Shown: positions 17,470 to 29,206, counted from the stretch's first letter. The stretch: 64,000 bases of DNA from Minwuia thermotolerans (GCF_002924445.1 NZ_PIGG01000048.1:1-64000), one strand, 5' to 3'. The notes: generated from the sequence alone by a model not told the origin. Numbers and translations: made by a program.

Positions 17470-17733
17470 TCAGTGCTGGCGCAGCGCCTTCTTCAGCTCG
17501 CCCTTGTTCATGTTGGAGCGGCCTTCGATGCCCACCTGCTTCGCCTTCGCGTAGAGCTCGTCCCTGGTCCAGTTCTCGTAGGCATTGCTCTGACCGCCCT
17601 TCTTCGAAGGCTTCTGGCTCTCGTTCTGCTTCGCGTTGGCGATGCGCGCGGCCTTTTCCTTGCTCATGCCCTTGTCGCGCAGTTCCTCGTAAGTCTCGTC
17701 GTCCTTGACGGAATTCGCGTGGTTCTTCGCCAT
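17470..17733 (-). CDS. Small basic protein with a Rho N-terminal/SAP-like tail
   Basis: Highly charged 87-aa protein. The first half (MAKNHANSVKDDETYEELR) resembles small conserved proteins annotated as DUF7218. The last 35 residues (WTRDELYAKAKQVGIEGRS, then NKGELKKALR) read as a Rho N-terminal or SAP-like helix-turn-helix, a fold that usually binds nucleic acid. GGGAGAG stands 8 nt before the ATG. It is a single gene on the minus strand. Function is unknown; a stress-related or DNA-associated role is only inference. Confidence 0.72.
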   Translation of the reverse strand: MAKNHANSVKDDETYEELRDKGMSKEKAARIANAKQNESQKPSKKGGQSNAYENWTRDELYAKAKQVGIEGRSNMNKGELKKALRQH

Positions 17734-17848
17734 GGCGTTCTCTCCCGGTTGTTGTTGGTCTTGTACGCTTGCCGGTACGAGAGAGAGATGTTGCCGGGGC
17801 GGCCGGGCGCAACCCGCGGCGCCTTCCGGGGCGACGAGGCGCCGCGCT

Positions 17849-19228
17849 TCAGGCGCCGGGCGGCGGCGGGACGGCCGCCGGCTCCGCCGCCGTCTCTTCC
17901 GGCATCATCCGGTCGATGGTCACACAGGCCACCATGTCGCCGGTCACGTTGACGACCGTGCGGCACATGTCGAGCACGCGGTCGACGCCCAGGATGATGG
18001 CGATGCCGGCCGGCGGAATCCCCACGCTGGCCAGGATGGTTGCCAGGATGACGATGCCGACGCCCGGTGTGCCCGGCGAGCCGATGGCCGCGCCGGTCGC
18101 CATCGCGGTCAGCAGCAGGATGCCGCCGACACCCAGCTCGACGCCGAAGACCTGTGCCAGGAACACCGTCGCCACGCCTTGGTAGAGGGCCGTGCCGGCC
18201 ATGTTGATCGTGGTGCCCAGCGGCACGACGAAGCGCGCCACGGCGGGACGGACGTCCAGGCGCTTTTCCACCGTGCTCAGGGTCAGCGGCATCACGGCGG
18301 CGGAGCTGGAGGTGGAGAAGGCGAGCAGCATCACGTCGCGCGTGTCCGCCAGGAAACGGCCCATGCGCCGTCCGGCGAGGATCCGCGCCGTCAGTAGATA
18401 GCAGAGCATCAGCATCCCCAGCCCGACGAGGACCGTGACCAGATACATGCCGGTGCCGATGAGGGCGGAGAGGCCGATACGGCTGGTGATGTTGGCCAGC
18501 AGACCGAAGACTGCCAGCGGCGCGAAGCGCAGGACCCAGCCGACGATGACCATGCAGGCCGCCTGGATGGAGGCGAGCAGGTCGAGCAGCGGGCGCCGCT
18601 GGTCGGCCGGCGTCATCACCAGCGCCAGGCCGATGATCGCGGCGGCGATGACGATCTGCAGCATGTTGCCGCTGACGAAGGTGCTGAGCGGGTCGGTGGG
18701 GAACAGGCCGACGATCATGTCGGGAAGGGCGTCGATGGTGGGCGGCCGCGCGGGCGCGGCCGCCACCGCCCCGGCGCCTTCGCCCAGGGCGCGGTCCACC
18801 GCTGCGGTATCGACGAAGGCGCCGGGGCGGATCAGCGTGGCCGCGCCGACGCCGAGGGCCACGGCCAGCAGGGTGCTGATCATGAAGAAGGCCACCGCGC
18901 GCGCGCCCAGCCGGCCGAGATCGCTCCCCGCCTCACCGGCGGCGATGCCGCGGATCACGGAGGCGACCACCAGGGGGACGACGACGAACTGGATGGCCAG
19001 CAGGAACAGCCGGCCCGGCAACGCCACCCAGTTGCCGACCAGGGTGGCGAGGTCCGCCGCCAGCAGGCCCGAGGTCGGACCGATCAGAACGCCAAAGCCG
19101 ACGCCCAGCGCCATGCCGATCAGCACCTGCAGCCAGAGCCGCTGGCGGATCAGGGTGAAGAGGTGCTTGCGCAGGGCCGGCAGCGAGCGGGGCGGCGCGG
19201 GCGCGGCTTCGGCGGGGGTGTCGGACAT
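17849..19228 (-). CDS. Dicarboxylate/amino acid:cation symporter (DAACS/SDF family)
   Basis: Secondary transporter of the glutamate/dicarboxylate:cation symporter family, about 459 aa with eight membrane spans and two re-entrant loops. Family signatures are visible: the serine-rich hairpin SSSAAVMPLTL, the cation and substrate motif NMAGTALY (NMDGT in most members, here with Ala for Asp) and GTPGVGIVIL in the second hairpin. The start at 19228 gives a short cytoplasmic N-terminus before the first span. It is a single gene divergent from the nitroreductase gene. The Asp-to-Ala change in the NMDGT motif may alter ion coupling. Confidence 0.9.
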   Translation of the reverse strand: MSDTPAEAAPAPPRSLPALRKHLFTLIRQRLWLQVLIGMALGVGFGVLIGPTSGLLAADLATLVGNWVALPGRLFLLAIQFVVVPLVVASVIRGIAAGEAGSDLGRLGARAVAFFMISTLLAVALGVGAATLIRPGAFVDTAAVDRALGEGAGAVAAAPARPPTIDALPDMIVGLFPTDPLSTFVSGNMLQIVIAAAIIGLALVMTPADQRRPLLDLLASIQAACMVIVGWVLRFAPLAVFGLLANITSRIGLSALIGTGMYLVTVLVGLGMLMLCYLLTARILAGRRMGRFLADTRDVMLLAFSTSSSAAVMPLTLSTVEKRLDVRPAVARFVVPLGTTINMAGTALYQGVATVFLAQVFGVELGVGGILLLTAMATGAAIGSPGTPGVGIVILATILASVGIPPAGIAIILGVDRVLDMCRTVVNVTGDMVACVTIDRMMPEETAAEPAAVPPPPGA

Positions 19229-19429
19229 GGTGATTCGGTACCAGACTTCCTGTGTGTGGCCGCGGCAAGCCGGCTCCGGGCCGGAGGCGACGTTACCACA
19301 AGTGTCATCCGCCAGCCGGTCAGCCAAGGCGGCAACGCGACCCGAGGCGACGGCGCTGCCGCCGGCGAGCCGCTTGAAGTCTCCGCCGCCGGGTCGTCAG
19401 ATGCGGGAATCGCTTCGGGGGAGGAGGCC

Positions 19430-20269
19430 ATGACAAACAGCATTTCGGACCTGCTGGAACGCCGTTTCGGCGATGCGCCGCAGCCGCATGATGCGGACGA
19501 GCCGCAGCTTTGGCGCGATATGGCCTCGCGCGGCAGTTGCCGGCGCTTCAGTCCCGAACCGTTGCCGCCCGCGCTGCTCGACCGTCTGGCCGCGCTCGCG
19601 CTCTGCTCGCCGACCAAGAGCGACCTGCAACAGCGCGATATCCTGATCGTCGATGACCCGGCCCTGCGCCGGGAGATCGACGCCCTGCTGACGGAGGGCG
19701 CGCAGGGCCAGCGCTGGATCGCCCGCGCGCCGCACATGCTGATCGTTCTCGGCAACAACCGCCGGCAGCGCAGGATCCACGAATGGCGGGACCGGACCTT
19801 CGCCAACGACCACCTGGACGCCTTCTTCAACGCCGCGGTCGATGCGGGCATCGCTCTGTCGGCTCTGGTGCTGGCGGCGGAGGCCGCCGGGGTCGGCGCC
19901 TGTCCGATCAGCGCCATCCGCAACCATGCACGACAGATTTTGGAACTGCTGGCCCTGCCCGCGTACGTCTTCCCGGTCGCCGGCGTTGCGCTGGGCTGGC
20001 CCGACGCGCCGACGCCGGTCGCGCCGCGCCTGCCACTGTCCCATACCGTGCACAGGGACCGCTACAGGGAGGCCGGGCTGCGGGAGGCGGTCGATGCCTA
20101 CGATGCGCGCCGGCGCGCGATCGCGCCCTACCGCGTGCAGCGGGACGTGGCGCGCTTCGGCGAGGACCCGGCCTATGGCTGGTCGGAGGACAAGGCGCGC
20201 CAGTACGCGAACCCGGAACGCGCCGATTTCGGCGCCTATGTCCGCGCGATCGGCTTCAGCCTCGACTGA
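19430..20269 (+). CDS. Nitroreductase family flavoprotein
   Basis: FMN-dependent nitroreductase fold, NfsA/FRP-like, 279 aa. The FMN-binding N-terminus is visible as RGSCRRFSPEPL and the SPTKSDLQ segment, with the dimer-interface helix and an ALGW-type motif (GVALGWPD) in the C-terminal part. The GGGGGAGGAGG ribosome-binding site right before the ATG at 19430 fixes the start. It probably reduces nitro, quinone or enone compounds with NAD(P)H; the natural substrate is not evident. It is followed 94 bp later by a thioesterase gene on the same strand. Confidence 0.85.
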   Translation: MTNSISDLLERRFGDAPQPHDADEPQLWRDMASRGSCRRFSPEPLPPALLDRLAALALCSPTKSDLQQRDILIVDDPALRREIDALLTEGAQGQRWIARAPHMLIVLGNNRRQRRIHEWRDRTFANDHLDAFFNAAVDAGIALSALVLAAEAAGVGACPISAIRNHARQILELLALPAYVFPVAGVALGWPDAPTPVAPRLPLSHTVHRDRYREAGLREAVDAYDARRRAIAPYRVQRDVARFGEDPAYGWSEDKARQYANPERADFGAYVRAIGFSLD

Positions 20270-20363
20270 CTCATGACGGCATGCGGCGCGGGCGGCATTG
20301 CGCCCGGCGCCGGAGCCTGTAAGGTCCGGCGCCGCCGAAACGCCATCCATCGAAAGCCCCGTC

Positions 20364-20828
20364 ATGACCGACACCGCCACCGCCCCGGATCCGACCGACC
20401 GCGCGACCTACTGGCGCTGGGTCCAGGGGATGACGCGATTCTCCGACACCGACCGCATCGGCCACGTGAACAACACCGTGGTGCCGCAGATGGTCGAGGT
20501 CGGTCGCGTGACCATGATCGACGAGCTGATGGGCGACGTCGCGCCAGTGGTGGAGTGGGTCGTGGTGCGTCTCGAGGTCGACTACATCGCCGAGCTCAAT
20601 TTTCCCTCGAAACTGGATATCGGCACCCGCGTGGTGGCCGTCGGCAATACCAGCTACACGGTAATCAGCGGGGTTTTCGAGGGCGACCGGTGCATTGCGC
20701 GCGCCCGCTCCGTGCTGGTTCATGCGATGGGCGGACGGTCATGTCCGCCGCCCGATGCGGCGAAGCGCATACTGCTGGCGGAACTCGGCCGCGAAGCGGG
20801 TGTTGACAGTCCCCCCGCCGCTGTCTAA
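20364..20828 (+). CDS. 4-hydroxybenzoyl-CoA thioesterase family (hotdog fold) acyl-CoA thioesterase
   Basis: Single hotdog-domain protein of 154 aa. The 4HBT active-site pattern is clear: DTDRIGHVNNTVVPQMVE, with the catalytic Asp followed by the GHVNN turn and a Glu on the hotdog helix. It probably hydrolyses acyl-CoA thioesters in the cytoplasm; the acyl group cannot be inferred. The start at 20364 places the domain about 25 residues in. It is unlinked in function to the ribosomal operon that follows. Confidence 0.85.
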   Translation: MTDTATAPDPTDRATYWRWVQGMTRFSDTDRIGHVNNTVVPQMVEVGRVTMIDELMGDVAPVVEWVVVRLEVDYIAELNFPSKLDIGTRVVAVGNTSYTVISGVFEGDRCIARARSVLVHAMGGRSCPPPDAAKRILLAELGREAGVDSPPAAV

Positions 20829-20936
20829 AAGCCGCTGTCTTCCGGCGGGCCGCGCGCCCGGCGGTCACGTTTGAATTGTCGCCGACCGGCCGCTGCTTCC
20901 AGCGCCGCGGCCTGTCAGACCGGATAGAGAAGAAAC
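20829..20936 (+). promoter_or_regulatory. Leader/promoter region of rplU-rpmA
   Basis: This 108-bp stretch upstream of rplU should carry its promoter and leader. An AGAGAAGAAAC ribosome-binding segment directly precedes the ATG. No known leader structure is recognised by eye. Confidence 0.4.
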
Positions 20937-21248
20937 ATGCACGCTGTCATCAAGACCGGTGGAAAACAGTATCGCGTCGCCGAGGGCGACGTGCTCAACG
21001 TCGAGACCCTGCAGGCGGAGCCCGGCGCGACCGTCGCGTTCGATGTGCTGGCCGTGGGCGACGGCGCGGACCTGAAAGTGGGTTCGCCGCTGGTTGACGG
21101 CGCAAAGGTCGAGGCCGAGGTGCTGGATCAGATCCGCGGCGACAAGATCATCGTCTTCAAGAAGAAGCGGCGTCAGAACTATCGCCGCACCCGTGGCCAC
21201 CGTCAGAACCTGACGGTCGTCAGGGTCACCGGCATCACCGGCGCCTGA
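20937..21248 (+). CDS. rplU: 50S ribosomal protein L21
   Basis: Ribosomal protein L21 of 103 aa, which binds 23S rRNA in the large subunit. The N-terminus [17 protein letters not shown] and the basic segment [16 protein letters not shown] are highly characteristic. It is followed 26 bp later by rpmA, the universal partner. Confidence 0.99.
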   Translation: MHAVIKTGGKQYRVAEGDVLNVETLQAEPGATVAFDVLAVGDGADLKVGSPLVDGAKVEAEVLDQIRGDKIIVFKKKRRQNYRRTRGHRQNLTVVRVTGITGA

Positions 21249-21274
21249 GCGCCACCGCAACGGAGTAACGTCCC

Positions 21275-21541
21275 ATGGCTCACAAGAAGGCAGGCGGTTC
21301 GTCCCGGAACGGTCGCGATTCGGAAAGCAAGCGGCTCGGTGTGAAGAAGTACGGCGGCGAGCGGGTCATTCCCGGCAACATCATCATCCGGCAGCGCGGC
21401 ACGCGCTGGCACCCTGGCGAGGGCGTCGGCATGGGCAAGGATCACACGATCTTCGCCAAGGTCGAGGGCGAGGTGAGCTTCTCCAAGGGCGGCCTGAAGC
21501 CCACGATCAACGTGATCGTGCCGGCGCCGGCGGCCGAGTAA
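21275..21541 (+). CDS. rpmA: 50S ribosomal protein L27
   Basis: Ribosomal protein L27 of 88 aa, whose N-terminal tail reaches the peptidyl-transferase centre. The start [19 protein letters not shown] and the segment [12 protein letters not shown] are diagnostic. The N-terminus is the standard gram-negative form without a cleavable extension. It is cotranscribed with rplU and probably obgE. Confidence 0.99.
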   Translation: MAHKKAGGSSRNGRDSESKRLGVKKYGGERVIPGNIIIRQRGTRWHPGEGVGMGKDHTIFAKVEGEVSFSKGGLKPTINVIVPAPAAE

Positions 21542-21634
21542 GGGTCCGCCGGTCATGATGCGGCGGGCCGCCACGGCGCCCGCCTTCACCGGCCAAGCGC
21601 CGGAACCGACATTTCCCATTCCCATCGGAACTGA

Positions 21635-23843
<2,209 letters not shown>

Positions 23844-23847
<4 letters not shown>

Positions 23848-25133
23848 GTGTAGTGGAAGCCGATTTCGCCGGCGATGCAGACCTCGGCGGACGTATCGCG
23901 GAGATGGGCCGGGCAGCCCGGGCTGCCGCCCAGGCGCTGGCTGTCGCCCCGGCAGAAGCGAAGAACCGCGCCCTGACTGCCGCCGCCGCCGCGATCCGGG
24001 ACCGCGCGGGCTCGATCCTTGCCGCCAACCAGGTCGATATCGAGGGCGCCGAGGCCGCCGGCCTTTCGGCGCCGCTGATCGACCGCGCCAGACTGGACCG
24101 CGCCCGGCTGGAAGCCGTGGCGAAGGGCCTGGAGGACATTGCCGCGCTCGCCGATCCGGTGGGCTCGGTGATGGCCGAGTGGGAGCGGCCGAACGGGCTG
24201 AAGATCCAGCGCGTGCGCACGCCGCTCGGCGTCGTCGGCGTGATCTACGAGAGCCGCCCCAACGTGACCGCCGACGCCGGGGGTCTCTGCCTCAAGGCGG
24301 GCAACGCGGTGATCCTGCGCGGCGGCCGCGAGGCGTTCCATACCAACACCGCCCTGCATGCCGCCCTGGTCGAGGGCCTGAAGGCCGCCGGCCTGCCCGA
24401 GGCGTCGATCCAGCTCGTCGCCACCACGGACCGCGCCGCTGTCGGCTACATGCTGGGCGCGGCGGAGTATATCGACGTGATCGTCCCGCGGGGCGGCAAG
24501 TCGCTGGTCGAACGGGTCCAGCAGGAGGCCCGCATGCCGGTCTTCGCCCATCTGGAGGGGCGCTGCCACGTCTATGTCCACGCCGCGGCGAATCCGGAAA
24601 TGGCGCGCGACATCGCGGTCAACGCGAAGATGCGGCGCACCTCGATCTGCGGCTCGGCGGAGACTTTGCTGATCGACCGCGCCATCGCCGGGAAGACCGG
24701 CCGCGACATCGTCGCCGCGCTGATCGAGGCGGGCTGCGAAGTGCGCGGCGACAAGGGCGTCGCCGCCCTGGACGACCGCGTCGTCCCGGCCCGGCCCGAG
24801 GACTGGGACACCGAGTATCTCGCCCCGATCATCAGCGCGGCGCTGGTCGACGGCGTGGAGCAGGCGATCGATCACATCCGCGCCCACGGCTCCGAGCACA
24901 CCGACGCCATCGTCACCGACGACGCCGAAACGGCGGCGCGGTTCCTCAACGAGGTGAATTCGGCCATCGTCATGCACAACGCCTCAACCCAGTTCGCCGA
25001 TGGCGGCGAGTTCGGCATGGGCGCGGAGATCGGCATCGCCACGGGGAAGATGCACGCCCGCGGCCCCGTCGGCGTGGAGCAGCTCTGCAGCTTCAAGTAC
25101 GTCGTGCGCGGCACGGGCCAGACCCGCCCCTGA
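23844..25133 (+). CDS. proA: Glutamate-5-semialdehyde dehydrogenase (gamma-glutamyl phosphate reductase)
   Basis: Second enzyme of proline synthesis, reducing gamma-glutamyl phosphate with NADPH. The aldehyde-dehydrogenase-like fold is intact, with the catalytic Cys269 in [13 protein letters not shown] and the NADP-binding segment [13 protein letters not shown]. 429 aa, standard. It starts inside the proB stop (ATGA) and its TGA directly abuts the nadD ATG. Confidence 0.98.
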
Positions 25134-25739
25134 ATGCCCCACCGCGGACTTCGCATCGGCCTGCTGGGCGGCTCGTTCAACCCGGCGCATGACGGCCATC
25201 GCCATCTCAGCCTGGAAGCCCTGCACCGGCTCGCCCTCGACGAGGTCTGGTGGCTGGTCTCGCCGCAGAACCCGCTGAAGGCGACGAAGGGCATGGCCCC
25301 GCTGGCCCGCCGCCTCGAATTCGCCGAACGGCTGGCCCGCCATCCGCGGATCAGGGTCACCGACATCGAAGCGCGGATGGCCACCCGCTACACGGTCGAC
25401 ACGCTGTCCGAACTGAGGCGCCGCCATCCCGACGAGCGCTTCGTCTGGCTGATGGGCGCCGACAATCTGCGCCAGCTTCCCGGCTGGGACCGCTGGACGG
25501 AAATGATGGCGCTCGTGCCCGTTGCCGTATTCGACCGCGAGCCCTATTCTTGGAACGTCCTGACGGGGCAGGCGGCGACCCGGTTCCGGCGCGCCTATTG
25601 GCGGCAGTCGGACGTGCGGGCGCTGGCGGATGCGAAACCGCCGGCGTGGTCCTTCATAAGGATGCGGCGGCACCCCATGTCGGCGACGAAGGTCAGGGCG
25701 CACGGCGCCACCCCCTGGCCTGTCGAGAACCCCTTGTAA
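25134..25739 (+). CDS. nadD: Nicotinate-nucleotide adenylyltransferase
   Basis: Adenylates nicotinate mononucleotide in NAD synthesis. The nucleotidyl-transferase motif GGSFNPAHDGH is at residues 11-21, and MGADNLRQLPGW lies in the middle. Near the C-terminus the usual ISSTxIR loop appears as MSATKVR, a mild departure in the ATP-binding signature seen in some alphaproteobacteria. The start codon directly follows the proA stop. Confidence 0.95.
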   Translation: MPHRGLRIGLLGGSFNPAHDGHRHLSLEALHRLALDEVWWLVSPQNPLKATKGMAPLARRLEFAERLARHPRIRVTDIEARMATRYTVDTLSELRRRHPDERFVWLMGADNLRQLPGWDRWTEMMALVPVAVFDREPYSWNVLTGQAATRFRRAYWRQSDVRALADAKPPAWSFIRMRRHPMSATKVRAHGATPWPVENPL

Positions 25740-25763
25740 CGGCGCCGCCAAAGGAGGACAGCC

Positions 25764-26144
25764 ATCGTCGACCGCGATGCTGCACACGGGCCCGTGGACG
25801 AACTGCTGGGCCTGATCACGACGACCCTCGAGGACAACAAGGCCGAGGATCTCGTGCGAATTGACCTGGAAGGCAAGACGGACATCGCCGATCACATGCT
25901 GGTCGCCTCGGGGCGCTCGGCACGGCACGTCTCGGCCATTGCCGACCATGTCGTCGAGAAACTGAAGGACGCCGGACACGGCCGGGCCCGCGTCGAGGGC
26001 GCGGGCGCCTGCGACTGGGTTCTGGTGGATGCGGGCGACGTCATCGTCCACATCTTCCGCCCGGAAGTCCGGGACTTCTACAACCTCGAGAAGATGTGGG
26101 CCGCCGAGCTGTCGAAGCCGGAAGCGGACTTCGCGACCGGCTGA
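25764..26144 (+). CDS. rsfS: Ribosomal silencing factor RsfS, apparent ATC start
   Basis: RsfS binds L14 on the 50S subunit and blocks subunit joining. The body (EDNKAEDLVRIDLEGKTDIADHM, interrupted for length, then ASGRSARHVSAIAD, CDWVLVD and FYNLEKMW) is diagnostic. The start is odd. A textbook AAAGGAGG lies 6-7 nt before an ATC at 25764, in frame, giving IVDRDAAHGPVDELLGL. The next standard start, GTG at 25794, has no ribosome-binding site. ATC is a permitted but rare start, used for autoregulation in infC-like cases. If the GTG is used, the protein is 116 aa instead of 126. It sits between nadD and rlmH as in most proteobacteria. Confidence 0.85.
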   Translation: MVDRDAAHGPVDELLGLITTTLEDNKAEDLVRIDLEGKTDIADHMLVASGRSARHVSAIADHVVEKLKDAGHGRARVEGAGACDWVLVDAGDVIVHIFRPEVRDFYNLEKMWAAELSKPEADFATG

Positions 26145-26145
26145 C

Positions 26146-26607
26146 TTGCTCCGCATCGCCATCTGCAGCATAGGCCGGTTCGGCCGCGGGCCGGAGCGGA
26201 CGCTGTTCGACGTCTATGCGAAGCGCCTGCCCTGGCCGCTGGACCTGCACGAGCTGGAAGACCGCAAGGGGGGTTCGGACGCCGAGCGGAACCGGCGCGA
26301 GAACGCGTTGCTGCGGGAGCGCGCCGCCGACGCCCAGGCGGTGATCGCCCTCGACGAGCGTGGCCGGGAACTGGACAGCCGGGCCTTCGCGGCCGCGCTG
26401 GGGGGCTTCGCCGATGCCGGTCGGCGCGATATCGCCATCCTGGTCGGCGGCGCCGACGGGCTGGATGACGAGACCCGGGCGATGGCCGATCTCACAGTCA
26501 GCTTCGGCCGCCTTACCTGGCCGCACCTGATCGTCCGCGCCATGCTCGCCGAGCAGCTCTACCGCGCCCACACCATCCTGACCGGCCACCCCTATCACCG
26601 GGACTGA
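26146..26607 (+). CDS. rlmH: 23S rRNA pseudouridine-1915 N3-methyltransferase RlmH
   Basis: SPOUT methyltransferase that modifies pseudouridine 1915 on assembled ribosomes. The N-terminal strand LRIAICSIGRFGRGPE, the SAM-knot loop LVGGADGL and the C-terminal EQLYRAHTILTGHPYHRD are all typical. 153 aa. The start is TTG at 26146, one nucleotide after the rsfS stop, implying coupled translation; there is no strong ribosome-binding site of its own. Confidence 0.96.
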   Translation: MLRIAICSIGRFGRGPERTLFDVYAKRLPWPLDLHELEDRKGGSDAERNRRENALLRERAADAQAVIALDERGRELDSRAFAAALGGFADAGRRDIAILVGGADGLDDETRAMADLTVSFGRLTWPHLIVRAMLAEQLYRAHTILTGHPYHRD

Positions 26608-26630
26608 CCGGGCTGGCGGGTGGGCGGCTC

Positions 26631-27479
26631 CTATTTCTCCGGCAGGCTGCGCAGAAAGGCGATGATCGCGTCCATGTCAGGCTCGGAGATGTTCGCGTAA
26701 TAGCCATAGGGCATGGGCGGCAGCATCTTCGAGCCGTCGGGGCGCACGCCCTCGCGGATCATCCGTTCGACCTCTGCATCCGAGTAATCTCCGATTCCGG
26801 CCGGCGTGATGTTGGTCGAGACCACCGTGCCGAAGGGAAGGTGGAACTCCAGCCCCCCGGCGCCGAGCCGGTTCTCCCAGTCCGGACCCTTCGGCCCCAT
26901 CGGCGAATGGCATTCGATGCAGTGCCCCGCGGGACCGGCGAGATAGGCGCCATAGGCCAGCCGGTCATCGCGGTCGGGTTCGGGCACCGCGCCGACCGGC
27001 GGTCCGTAGGCCGGTGGCAGCGGCATGTTGTAGACCGAATCCGGCACTTCGTTGTTCACCGGTTCGACCTGGCGCATGTAGGCGACGATCGCCTGCACGT
27101 CGCGGTCCGAGAGGCCGCGATAGAGCGCGATCGGCATGGGTGGTCCGATGATCGAGCCGTCGGGACGCCGGCCTTCGCGGATGGCGTCGATGATCTGTCG
27201 GTCGGTCCATCCTCCGATACCGGTTTCCGGGTCCGGCGTGATGTTCGGGGCGCTTGCGGTGAAGGCCGGGTTGCTCTCGATCTCCGCCCAGCCGGCCAGC
27301 TCCATGCCCGGCAGTTCGCCCTCGGGTCCCTTCGGCGTGTGGCAGTTGCCGCAGGCCACGATCGAGCGCATCAGATAGGTTCCGCGTTCCAGCAAGGTCT
27401 CCTCGGCCTGCGCGCCGCACGCCGCGAAGAGTGCGCCCGCGATCGCCGCGACGGCGAGCCCGTTTCTCAGAATGTCCAT
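26631..27479 (-). CDS. Diheme cytochrome c, periplasmic
   Basis: Secreted cytochrome with two class I heme sites: CGNCH near residue 43 and CIECH near residue 186. Residues 1-25 are a signal peptide. Each half has a distal Met in a PPMP context (GPPMPIALYRG and LPPMPYGYYA), the expected sixth ligand. About 282 aa, with the layout of alcohol/aldehyde dehydrogenase cytochrome subunits, but no dehydrogenase gene is beside it. It may donate electrons to a terminal oxidase. It is divergent from gpmI with about 158 bp between. Confidence 0.9.
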   Translation of the reverse strand: MDILRNGLAVAAIAGALFAACGAQAEETLLERGTYLMRSIVACGNCHTPKGPEGELPGMELAGWAEIESNPAFTASAPNITPDPETGIGGWTDRQIIDAIREGRRPDGSIIGPPMPIALYRGLSDRDVQAIVAYMRQVEPVNNEVPDSVYNMPLPPAYGPPVGAVPEPDRDDRLAYGAYLAGPAGHCIECHSPMGPKGPDWENRLGAGGLEFHLPFGTVVSTNITPAGIGDYSDAEVERMIREGVRPDGSKMLPPMPYGYYANISEPDMDAIIAFLRSLPEK

Positions 27480-27637
27480 ACCGTCCCCCTTTCGCTTCCC
27501 GGCCTGGCCGGCTCACACCTTGCGGCCATCATAATCCAGCCGCATTTGATCATCATAAGCCTTCGATTCGCCATCGGCCCAGCCGGCCCTTGGGAAAACA
27601 CTCAAAATCCGCCCTGCACTCCGCTATATAGCCCGCC

Positions 27638-29206
27638 ATGACCGAACACGATTCCAAGACGAGCTATCGCCCCGTTGTCCTGTGCATCCTGGACGGCTGG
27701 GGCCATCGCGAGGCGCGCGAGGGCAACGCCATCCTGATGGCGCGGACGCCGAACTGGGACAGGTTCTGCCGGACCTGTCCGCAGAGCCTGATCGAGACCT
27801 CGGGCGTCGCCGTGGGCCTGCCCGATGGCCAGATGGGCAATTCCGAGGTCGGCCACATGAACATCGGCGCCGGCCGCGTGGTGCTGCAGGATCTGCCGCG
27901 CATCGACGAGGCCATCGAACAGGACCGCCTCGGCGATCTGCCCGCGCTGCGCCGGCTGGCGGAGAAGGCGGGCCGTGTGCATCTGATGGGCCTGCTGTCG
28001 CCGGGCGGCGTGCATTCGCATCAGGATCACATGATCGCGCTGGCGAAGGCGCTGGCGGCGAACGGCGTCGAGGTGCTGGTCCATGGCATCCTCGACGGCC
28101 GCGACACGCCGCCGAAGTCGGCCGCCGGCTTCATCGAGATCTTCGAGGCGGCGCTGCCCGAGGGTGTGCGGCTGGCCACCGTCATGGGCCGCTACTGGGC
28201 CATGGACCGCGACAAGCGCTGGGACCGGGTAAAGCTGGCCTTCGACGCCATCGTCGACGCCGGGGTCGCCGAATTCGCCGATGCGCAGACCGCCCTGGCG
28301 GACGCCTACGAAGCCGGCGAAACTGACGAGTTCGTCAGGCCGCGCCGGATCGGCGGCTATGACGGCGTGCGCGCGGGCGATGGCCTGCTGATGGCGAATT
28401 TCCGCGCCGACCGCGCCCGCGAGATCCTCACCGCCCTGCTGGACCCGCATTTCGACGGCTTCGACCGCTCGCGCGTGCCGGACTTCGTGGCGGCCGCCGG
28501 CATGGTCGAGTATTCGGAGGCGTTGAATCCCTTTCTCGAGACGCTGTTCCCGTCCGAGAACCTTGAAGACACGCTGGGCGAGGTCGTGGCCAGGGCAGGT
28601 CGGACCCAACTGCGTATCGCCGAAACCGAGAAGTACGCCCATGTCACCTTCTTCCTGAACGGCGGCCAGGAGACCTGCTACGAAGGCGAGGACCGGATCA
28701 TGGTGCAGTCGCCCGACGTCGCCACCTACGACCTGAAACCGGAGATGTCGGCGGCAGAGGTCACCGACCGGCTGGTCGAGCGCATCCGCGACGGCCGGAC
28801 GGATCTGATCGTGGTCAACTTCGCCAATCCCGACATGGTCGGCCATACCGGCGTCGTGGCGGCGGCGGTGAAGGCCGTCGAGGCCATCGATGCCTGTCTG
28901 GGCCGGGTCGCAGAGGCTGTCGAGGCCGCCGGCGGCGCCATGCTGATCACCGCCGATCACGGCAATCTGGAGATGATGGCGGATCCGGAGACCGGCCAGC
29001 CGCATACCGCACACACCACCAATCCGGTGCCGCTCACGCTGGTCGGCGGGCCGGCCGGGATGGTGCTGAAGGACGGCCGTCTGGCCGACCTGGCGCCCAC
29101 GGTGCTGAAACTGATGGATCTGCCGCAGCCGGCGGCGATGTCCGGCCGCGTACTGCTCGCGCCGGCCAGGGCGGCCGAAGAAAGGACCCGGCGCGCCATT
29201 GCATAG
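27638..29206 (+). CDS. gpmI: 2,3-bisphosphoglycerate-independent phosphoglycerate mutase
   Basis: Cofactor-independent mutase that interconverts 3- and 2-phosphoglycerate using two Mn ions. The alkaline-phosphatase-like metal site begins in LCILDGWG, and the phosphoserine nucleophile is Ser69 in GQMGNSEVGHMNIGAG. VNFANPDMVGHTG and ITADHGN supply further metal ligands. 522 aa, normal. It heads a conserved alphaproteobacterial run with envC, ctpA, the deacetylase and rppH; the envC start overlaps its end by 8 nt. Confidence 0.98.
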   Translation: MTEHDSKTSYRPVVLCILDGWGHREAREGNAILMARTPNWDRFCRTCPQSLIETSGVAVGLPDGQMGNSEVGHMNIGAGRVVLQDLPRIDEAIEQDRLGDLPALRRLAEKAGRVHLMGLLSPGGVHSHQDHMIALAKALAANGVEVLVHGILDGRDTPPKSAAGFIEIFEAALPEGVRLATVMGRYWAMDRDKRWDRVKLAFDAIVDAGVAEFADAQTALADAYEAGETDEFVRPRRIGGYDGVRAGDGLLMANFRADRAREILTALLDPHFDGFDRSRVPDFVAAAGMVEYSEALNPFLETLFPSENLEDTLGEVVARAGRTQLRIAETEKYAHVTFFLNGGQETCYEGEDRIMVQSPDVATYDLKPEMSAAEVTDRLVERIRDGRTDLIVVNFANPDMVGHTGVVAAAVKAVEAIDACLGRVAEAVEAAGGAMLITADHGNLEMMADPETGQPHTAHTTNPVPLTLVGGPAGMVLKDGRLADLAPTVLKLMDLPQPAAMSGRVLLAPARAAEERTRRAIA

